In this document: positions 1-9,700 of the stretch, piece after piece
Layout: the number at the start of each line of letters is the position of its first letter
Numbering within the stretch: position 1 is the stretch's first letter
Origin: Geotrypetes seraphini
Taxonomy: Eukaryota; Chordata; Amphibia; Gymnophiona; Dermophiidae
Reading direction: 5' to 3'
Assembly: GCF_902459505.1 (NCBI RefSeq)
Contig: NC_047096.1
Span: 18,008,501-18,072,500 of the forward strand
DNA length: 64,000 nt
The notes under the pieces: generated by a model
What the model was told of the DNA's origin: nothing
Seen by the model: only the letters and a program-made list of their open reading frames with translations
Database searches by the model: none
Program-made: the position numbers and the translations under genes

Positions 1-315
1 GCTCTGTCCTCATCTGCACAAGCCTCAAAACACTTTAAAATCATAAGGAGCAACATTCTAGAGCTCAGATTGTGATGTCATAATGCCTCATTCCACCAAT
101 GCCTAAGCTCTGTCCTCCTCTGCACAAGCCTCAAACACTTTAAAATCATAAGTAGCAACATTCTAGAGCTCCGATTGTGATGTCATAATGCCTCATTCCG
201 CCAATGCCTAAGCTCTGTCCTCATCTGCACAAGCCTCAAATACTTTAAAATCATAAGTGTTTGAGGCTTGTGCATTAAGGCAGAGCTTCCATATTTGTCC
301 CTGTGTCATTCTCTA
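1..315. mobile_element. hAT-like MITE, TAGAGAATGAC family, right end, with internal 106-bp tandem repeat
   Basis: Ends with the inverted terminal sequence GTCATTCTCTA at 315, as do copies at 16825, 21226, 36854 and 46049. A unit starting GCTCTGTCCTC recurs at 1, 107 and 212 (periods 106 and 105). The left end is outside the window. Confidence 0.75.
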
Positions 316-671
316 GCTGGAGCGACCCAAAGCCGCTTGATTTCTTCCCGAGAGTAAAGCAGGATCGCTGAAGCTGCCCGGGCGAGGCGGTGCCACCGCA
401 TAACAAGCCCTTGGCAACCAGAACCAAGAAGGTGGTGGTCGGGGGGACTCTTTTAAGAGAAACACCACTGCGAGGAGGGGGGAGGGGTCATGTGAGCCCG
501 GAGGAGAGGTGGAAGAAGGAGCTCCGAGTCGCTGCACCTGTCTTCCCAATGGCGTCCGGCCCTGGAGGAGGCGACTGCAACCGCTGCTGGGGCTACTAGT
601 GTTCGGCCTTTTGCATCCTCGGCGTTTCTTCCTCCTTTCGGCCTCGCGGGTTTCCAAGGCCTTTCAGGAAA
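316..671 (+). promoter_or_regulatory. Presumed SHISA4 promoter and 5' UTR
   Basis: GC- and CpG-richer than its surroundings and ends directly at the SHISA4 start codon. No clear TATA box; TTTTAAG near 452 is the only weak candidate. The transcription start cannot be fixed from sequence. A repeat-derived block ends at 315, so a transposon abuts the promoter within about 350 bp of the start codon. Confidence 0.45.
549..599 (+). other. Possible upstream ORF in SHISA4 5' UTR
   Basis: ATG at 549 opens a 16-codon frame (MASGPGGGDCNRCWGY) that stops at 597-599, 72 nt before the SHISA4 start. It matters only if transcription starts upstream of 549. It could dampen translation of the main frame. Confidence 0.3.
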
Positions 672-726
672 ATGCGGGAGTCAGTGGCCGCGGCGGGGAT
701 CCTGCTCTGCGCCTTGTCAGCGTACG
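672..726 (+). CDS. SHISA4: SHISA4 coding exon 1 (signal peptide)
   Basis: Encodes MRESVAAAGILLCALSAY plus the first base of a split Val codon. The donor is ACG|GTAAGA at 726/727. A hydrophobic core follows an Arg, as in a signal peptide. No longer in-frame start is needed. Confidence 0.88.
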
Positions 727-3700
727 GTAAGAGCCTGGGGCTGTGCTGGCCACCGACGTGCACGAGCAGATGAGGACAAACTTCATTTAAAAAAAATAGC
801 AAAACAGACCCCCAAATCATATTACAAATAATAATTGAGCACCAGTCCCTACATTTATGAAACCAGATCATGCACTTAAATAGGCACATTCAGAAAGCGT
901 TACCAAATTTGACAGATCAGCAAAGACCACTGTGCTAATGACAAGCCCATAACAGTCAGTAGAGGTGCTGACCGCAGAGCACAAGGTATATTGAAGACCA
1001 GGCCTAGTCTGGGCATCGGTATTGAATATCCAGGTCTTTAGTGGGTGCTGGAAACTATCTGGGTACCAATGCCCATATAGAATTAGGGCATCCTTCTTGC
1101 TGTCCTAACTTTATATGGGCACGTGCCCCAGTTAGTGGACTGAAAGTCTCCTGTGACTTGATGTTCTGGCTTTACCTAGACTGCCCCCCTCGCCCCCCCC
1201 CCTACCACTCCAGCAGTAAAAGGAGAGTACTGGGGCAATTTGTATGATGCTCAGTGGCACTGCCTGCTTAAGTGCTACTGATACATAACTAAACCCCATA
1301 TTTCCAGATAATAGAAAATAATAGCTGGAAGGATCACAAAGGCTGGCTGCAGTCAGGGCCATATTTAATGATAGGCTTTTGGCATATTGACTGCTACCTT
1401 TCCTCCCCACCCCCGCACCTTTGATTTTTGTTACTTAACTTCAATAATCATCATGACTTTATACCAGCCTTCCCAGAACAAGTCAGTAAAAACTTACCCA
1501 GGCGAGAGCTTGGAAATTTACAAGCTTTTACTTTTCTTGAAAACAATTTTTTTTTTTTGTCTTACTCCCAGAGTCATAGACCCTGCCAATTTCTGAAGCA
1601 TATTTGTATTTTTTTTTTTTGTGTGTGTGTGTGTATACAGCCAGATGCATTTTAAATAATTTGGATCCATAATTATTTAAAGTTAACTGGATGTTTAACT
1701 GTGAAAAAAGATAGTTCAACTTTTCTTTAAGCTAATGCTCTGGTTGACAAGATATCTGCTCTAAAGTTAACCAAAGATGTTCATCTCAACCATACCTAAC
1801 TAGTTATCTTTAACTGAAAAGTGCTGAAAACTGACGGGTATTTTGCCTTGCACTCCTGACTCCTCCTTAGCTTTTCCACAGACAGCCAGTTCAGATAAAC
1901 GGTGGGGTGGGGTAGAAAATTCAAAATCTGAGACTGGTCCATTCAGTGTTGAGGTTTAACTAGACAAATCTTTTGACTGTTGGCTTCATGGTGTCCAATT
2001 GTGTATTTTATAGGATTGTTCTTGGAAGTTTAAGGTGTGGGGGGGGGGGGGGTCATAATGATTTAAACCATTTAAAGAGGAATGTACGATGAGTGTGACT
2101 GGGCAGACTGGATGGACCGTTCAGGTCTTTTATCTGCTATCATTTACTATGTTACTATGTAACTGTCTTAATAATAAATGTGACTGCTGGGCAGACTGGA
2201 TGGACCACACTGGTTTTTATCTGCCGTCATTTATTATGTTACAGTAGAATCCCAGTTAACCGGTATTCAACTAACCGTCAAAAAAAAAAGAATGTCTCCC
2301 GCACTCCTCAGACAACCTCCGTAGTCATGCTCCTGACCCAACAACTTCCTCCCTTCAGCCCCCCAAAGCAGAAGGAAGCCGGTCCTAACAACACCCCCCT
2401 CCCTCCCTCACCCAAAGCAGCAGAGCTGGTCCTGACACCCCCTCACTTACCCGAAGCAGCAGAGGGGGAGGAGAGGCTGAAGTGGTGGTGCCACTATCAT
2501 TATCCCTATCTGTAAATCTGACCCTGGTGCAAACTTTTTTTCTTTTTTTTTTGCTGTGGGAGGAAGGCTTTTTAGCGCTCCTGCGGGGTGGTAGAAGGCC
2601 TTGCTCCCATTCCCGCAATAAACTGACATGGGATGCCATGGAAAACGACCACCATTTTATTCTCTGGTGCAGGGTAATACACAGAAGATTTAGAATCAGA
2701 AAATAATATTAAATATTGAACTAAGGCCAGTTACTGGGCAGACTTGTACGGTCTGTGTCTGTGCATGGCCGTTTGGAGGAGGATGGGCAGGGGAGGGCTT
2801 ATATGGCTGGGAGGGTGTAGATGGGCTGGAGTAAGTCTTAACAGAGATTTCGGCAGTTGGAACCCAAGCACAGTACCGGGTAAAGCTTTGGATTCTCGCC
2901 CAGAAATAGCTAAGAAGAAAAAAAAAAAAAAAATTTAAATTGAATCAGGTTGGGCAGAATGGATGGACCATTCGGGTCTTTATCTGCCGTCATCTACTAT
3001 GTTACTATGTTACTATGTTTTACGTTAATAATATCTGTGCTAAACCTGCCTATTCAAGACTGCCTCAAATCAAACCCCCCTCTAAAAAGTCTTTCATTAC
3101 TTATAAATAAAGTAGTAATTGCAGCTTCTCAAAACTTCCTTCATCATTTGCTAAATATAGATCTGAGATCTGAGCTCAACAAGTTTGAATTGAATTGTAA
3201 GAGAGACTGAGGCATCTACTGTCTAGCTCTGTGGCCGACACAAAAGACCTGTGCTTGAATCTCTCTTCTCCTATTACTCATCGGTAGCTTTTTCCCTCTT
3301 TGACCTAAGATTCACTTTAATTTATATAAAACCCTAAGGGAGACTTCAAAGACTACATTTTCTAAAATGATTTTGCTAGAAAAGCAGAGTACTTTAAAAA
3401 GAAGACTATGAAATTACCTATTAACCCCAAGTTTCCTTTTTCCTACTTTTGAATACAATTCCAACAGGTAAGCTACTCCAAATGAAGTTTTCCTCTCCTC
3501 AGCAGGTCCTCTTTCAGCACCAATTCTGGACTCAGGACACAGCAGCCTTCCTAGGAAATGATCCGGAGGGGTTGGGGGGGGGGGTTAGGAATGTTTAGGG
3601 CTCACAGCTTCATCCAGGGATGAAAACCACAGGCCCCAGCATTCACTGCAGCCTTAAGAACACAAAAATTGCCACTGCTGGGTCAGACCAGTGGTCCATC

Positions 3701-6700
3701 GTGTCCAGCAGTCCGCTTCCGCGGCGGCCCTTGGGTCAAAGACCAGTGCCCTGATTGAGTCTAGCCTTACCTGCGTATGTTCAGTTCAGCAGGAACTTGT
3801 CTAACTTTGTCTTGAATCCCTGGAGGGTGTTTTCCCCTACAACAGCCTCCGGAAGAGCGTTCCAGAGGGAGGGGGGGGGGTGGTCAGCACTTTCAGATCC
3901 ATTAAGTGTTGAACACCACAGCCCCCCCCCACCCCACCCCCACAACATTCACTTTAGCTTTCATTCTTAGAATTCTCTAGGGTCCGGATTCCAAGCTTAT
4001 TAGGGTTACCAGATTTTACTCCTGTAAAATCCAGACCCAAAGCCCCACCCTCATGGCTGCCCAGTTCCACCCCGCCCCCCTCAACCTGTTTTTGCCCTTG
4101 GGACTGTGTCGGGTCATGAAGTGGAAGCTTTTGAAAACCCGGATGGACGCCTGGTCATGTCCTCTAAAAAGAGGACATGTCCGGGTAAATCTTGGCATCT
4201 GGTAACCCTAAAATAAGTATATTGCTTTATTGTGGAATTTCCTTCTTTTGATGATGTGATGTTTAATCTTTTTTTTAACATCATTTCTTTCATGAATGTG
4301 TTGATGGTTTTGTACTGTTACTGACCAAATGTCGCAAGAGCAGGGGTTCTGAACCCAGTCCTCGGAACACACCTAGCCCCTCAGGTTTTCAAAGAGACAA
4401 ATTTTGCCTCCGTTATATGCAAATATATCTCATGCATATTCATCGAGAATATTTAGAAAACCTGACTGGTCTAATCATGGAATCATGTTTCTGTTTTTAA
4501 ATGTTTTGTTATTCCTGTTGCCCTCTAGTGGCCGCAGATGAGGATTGTCTTGGGTACCTGGACAAGGATGGAAAGTGGCAGTCAGGCTTTGACTGCAAAT
4601 TTTTTTCCTTCTGCTGCGGCAACTGTTTCCAGCGTTACTGCTGCATAGATCGCATGAACCTCATCACAGAGCGACAGCAAAAGCATTGTGTAGCTTTCAG
4701 GTGAGCAACCCAAATGCCACTATCTGGATAATTTTTTGCAGCTCCCCTCCTTAACGGGTCAAAAATCTTTCTAACCAATTTGATATTAATACTGTTGCAA
4801 TAATGACAAAAACTCTCTGGCTAATGGAGATTAATGTAGATAATCCTGATTAATATAAAAAAATGTGTGTAGTCCCTGGAGCGGTTCCTAAATCTGCCAC
4901 TGGGGAATCCCCAGGCATTTGGGTTTTCAGCGTAATTTCAGCGAAATTTAACTAGAATAACTAGGGGCTCCTTTTACAAAGGTGCGTTAGGGCCTTAACA
5001 TGCGGAATAGCACATGCTAAAATGCTACGTGCGCTTGCTGCTACTGCCTCCTCTTGAGCAGGTGGTAGTTTTTCGTCTAGCGCATACTATCCGGTGCGTA
5101 CACTAAAAACGCTAGCGCACCTTTGTAAAAGGAGCCCTAGGTTAGCAATATTTGCTTCCTGTTCTCGAGAGTCACAAATGAGTTGGGTTTTCAGAATATC
5201 CGTAATGAATATGAACATAATAGATACGCTATATCCATTGTATGCAAATTTATCTCATCCATATTTATTATACTATTCTTGTTGAAGCTATTCTCTGAAA
5301 CACTTCAATTAATACTTTAATCAACAGACTAATTATAATTTTCCTTTTTTACTTATTTATTATCATATTTTGCTTTTGATTAATACTTTATAATTCTAAT
5401 CTCCATAAATTATCATAAATAACTCCCCCATGAACCTCCTCCTATCACTCATAACAGGGGTAGGCAATTCCGGTCCTCGCGAGATGGAGCCAGGTCAGGT
5501 TTTCAGGATATCCACAATGAATATGTATGAGATGGATTTGCATGCACTGCCTCCTTGAGATGCAAATCTATCTCATAGAAACATAGAAACAGAAGGCAGA
5601 TAAGGGCCACGGCCCATCTAGTCTGCCCACCCTAATGACCCTCCCCTACCTTTGCCTTGTGAATAGATCCCATGTGCCGATCCCATTTGGCCTTAAAATC
5701 AGGCACGCTGCTGGTCTCAATCACCTGCAGTGGAAGACTATTCCAGCGATCAACCACCCTTTCAGTGAAAAAGAATTTCCTGGTGTCACCTCGTAGTTTC
5801 CCGCCCCTGATTTTCCACGGATGACCTCTTGTTGCTGTGGGTCCCTTGAAAAAGAAGATATCTTCCTCCGCTTCGATGCAGCCCGTGAGATACTTGAACG
5901 TCTCAAACATGTCCCCCCCTCTCTGTGCTCCTTGAGCGAGTATAGCTGTAGTTTGTCTAATCGTTCTTCGTACGGGAGATCCTTAAGTCCCGAGACCATC
6001 CGGGTGGTCATTCTTTGAACCAACTCCAGTCTCAGCACATCCTTACGATAATGTGGCCTCCAGAATTGCACACAGTATTCCAGGTGGGGCCTCACCATGG
6101 ATCTATACAAAGGCATAATGTAATGGCAATTTTGAGTAGGTATAATAGAAAATGAAGGGTATAAATTGAAGCACTAAATGCTGGTACTGGGCAGACTTGC
6201 ACAGCCTGTGTCCTGTATATGGCAATTCAGTTAGAATGGACTGGGGAGGGGGCTTTGATGGGAGCTCCAGTAATTTGGAACATGAGGATGGTGCTGGGCA
6301 GACTTGTGGTCTGTATCCCGCAAACGACGAGATGGTTGGCTAGGCTGGCGTGAGCTTTGATGGCAACTCTACTAGTTGGAACCTAAGGACAGTACCAGGT
6401 GGACTTCTACAGTCTATGGCAAAGAAAAAAGACAATTTAATTTAATCATGAAATCTAGAATGCGTGTAGCTAATGGGCCGACTGGCTGGCTGTCCTTTTA
6501 CTTTCAGCAAATAATTCCGACTCTCTCTATTTCCTCAGCCCAAAGATGATCGCTGGGGTCGCTTCCGCCGTGTTGCTCTTCATTGCTGTAATTGCCACTG
6601 CCATCTGCTGCTTCATGTGTTCCTGCTGTTACCTGTACCAGAGGCGGCATCAGCAAAGGAGCACCCAGCACCAGGGTAAGAGAACTCCTCTTCCGCAGCG

Positions 6701-9700
6701 TTGCTAGTGACCGCTCCTTGTCCAGCTTTCCTGACACTAAACAGAGAAAAAATTAAGATGCTTTGGCAATACGATGAAACCTTCCATTCAAGGTGTGGTG
6801 GCGGCCAAAAAAGCAAACAGGATGCTAGGAATTATTTATAAAGGATGGTTAACAAGACCAAGAATGTTATAATGCCCCTGTATCGCTCCACGGTGCGACC
6901 TCTTCTGGAGTATTGCTTTCAGTTCTGGTCTCCTTATCTCAAGAAAGATATAGCGGCGCTAGAAAAGGGTCACTCTTCTTTGAACAAGGTGATAAAGGGG
7001 ATGGAACTCCTCTCGTATGAGGAAAGACTAAAAAGGTTAGGGCTCTTCAGCTTGGAAAAGAGACGGCTGAGGGGAGATAGGATTGAAGTCTACAAAATCC
7101 TGCGTGGAGTAGAACGGGTATAAGTGGATTGATTTTTTACTCCATCAAAAATTACAAAGACTAGGGGGCACTCGATGAAGTTACAGGGAAATACTCTTAA
7201 AACCAATAGGAGGAAAAAAATTTTAACTCGGAGAATAGTTAAGCTCTGGAATGCGTTGCCAGAGGTTGTGGTAAGAGCGGATAGTGTAGCTGGTTTTAAG
7301 AAAAGTTTGGACAATTTCCTGGAGGAAAAGTCCATGGTTGGTTATTGAGAAAGACATGGGGGAAGCCACTGCTTGCCCTGGATCAGTAGCATGGAATATT
7401 GCTACTCCTTTGGTTTTGGCCAGGTACTGGTGACCTGGATTGGCCACGTGAGAACGGGCTACTGGACTTGATGGACCATTGGTCTGACCCAGTAAGGCTA
7501 TTCTTATATTCTTAAAATATACCATGTGATTTATTTGATGGGGAAAAATGTGGACATTCCTTCTGAGAAAATATTAAAGGTTTGGGATGTTTATATGAGA
7601 ACCATTGGTAACGCCGGAAGCTCCAATAACAAGTTTGACCACAAAAGCATTTTAGAGATTCTGACAACTTTGTCTTCATAATTGTTTTCATTTTGAGCAC
7701 TTTGTAATAATAGTACAGGCTTATAGTTTCTCAGCTGGACTTTCGTAATATTCTCTAGGCAAGAAGCTCATAGACGACTACAAATATTTGCACTGGCTTC
7801 TAATAGGAGCTTGATTGCAATTTAAAATCAGCCACTTCTTTATTTTCCTTTGTATATTTCAATTAGTAAAGTTCACTGAATTCACAGCTTTCTCCCCCCT
7901 TAATTGAGGACTAACTATACAAACCAGTATATTTGGTTTTTGGGTTTAATTTCGTACCTTTGAATATATGGAAGGTTGTTTCCTTATACCCGACTGGATT
8001 GCGGCCCTCAAGGAAGGACTTTGAGATCCCTGCCGTATAGAAAGGAGTTAAGTCTGCAGACAGTGAGAGAAAAGGTGTTTTTCATGTAGTTTGCAGGCTT
8101 TCAAGAAATTGTTACAGATAGGGGTAGATAAGAGTATGGAAAGAGTAAAGATAAAAACAAGGGGGCTATAGGGCTAAATCAAGATAACATGACAGGTCAT
8201 GCACCTGATGGGCCGCCGCGGGTGCAGACTGCTGGGCACGATGGACCTCTGGTGTGACCCAGCGGAGGCAAATTCTTATGTCATTTATATGAAATACACA
8301 GTATGACTTCATCAGCTTTGTTATGACTACTACATGTTATGCTCATTGAATTGATCCTTTTGTGATGGCAGGGTGCTTTGACGATGTTTAATGGTGATAT
8401 GTCAGTCTGATTATGTAATTTGGTGGTGCCATTTTTTTATTTTTGTAAAATAATTGCAATGTTGTTTATGTATATTTATGAATGTTGATGTGCTTCGCCT
8501 TGTATAAGGCGGATTATAAATAAACCAAACCAAGTCAGAGATCAGGCCAGGGGTGGGCAGGAGAGAATTAAAGTCTACTCTAAACGGAGGCTTCCTGTGC
8601 CTATTGGCTGTGCTTTATACTGATACTAGAGGAAATTTTAAATAACACCTTTAAATGGTCTTCGTCTCCCTTTCCCCAAGTTTGCAAGCATTTTCCCAGC
8701 TAGGTCTTACCAGCGAAGATCTCTCTGTTTCCGGAAGTCCTCTCACAGTATGGTTCCGAAAAGAGGGCGTGCCTCATGGGTGGGTCGAGTGTTTCTAGGG
8801 TTTGTGGCACAGTATTATAGAATTGGGGGGCTCTGTGCCTCATTTTAGGTGCGAGGATTTACACCGGGGTTCAGTGTTTCAAGTTTATTAAAAAAATTTT
8901 GATACCGCTTATTCAAATTTCTAAGCGGTGTACAGCAATAATAAAAGAGAAATCATTAAAAGAAACAAAACCAATTAGTGTTAAAATATTATACAATACG
9001 GTATCAAGTTAGTAGACTTTGTTTGGCGCAGTCCTCGTACCCAAAAAGTCTGTAAATGGTGCCCAACTCGGAGTAATGTTTATAGAATAACACTTAGCGT
9101 TTTATGGCACCATTTACAGAATTAAGTCCTCTATGTATAATCTGTCTCTTTTTGTTAAGAATTGTTATTATTTCTCTGTATTTGTCTCCTCTACAGGCCA
9201 AGAAATACAGATGATGGGTTATCCAGTTGAACCCTCCTACCCTTATCAGCCAGGGTATCCAATAGAATCTAAACCTGGGCCAGCACCTCCCTACCCAGGC
9301 TATGCTCCCGTGTCCATGTATTCACCTGGTCCTCCTGCATACAACCCGATGGGAGCAGCGGAAGGATACCCACCCCCTCATGCTCCTTCTGTACCGTATC
9401 CTATGTATCCACCTGGTCCTCCTATAGGTAATCCAACAGGTAAGGGGAAAGAATACCCGTTAATGAACTGAGACCTATATATTAGACAGAGGGCCTTGCT
9501 CAGTAGTAGCTGATTTGCTAAGCATTGGGGGTGGGTCAGTAGAGTGGGCAGACCTGATGGGCTAAGGCCCTTATCTGCCGTCATCTTCTATGTTTCTATG
9601 CCCTACCAAGAAGCAGCAGTCCTGCTGTCTCTCGTTTGTCCTTCATCAGTTACTGCTGTGGATCTCCTGGCATCTGGATGCTGTGGGAGAGATTAGCCTG

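Noticed and set aside
9440-9471. Alternative SHISA4 end by retention of intron 4 (ten extra codons)
   Set aside because: A strong GTAAGG donor is present and exon 5 restores the conserved C-terminus.
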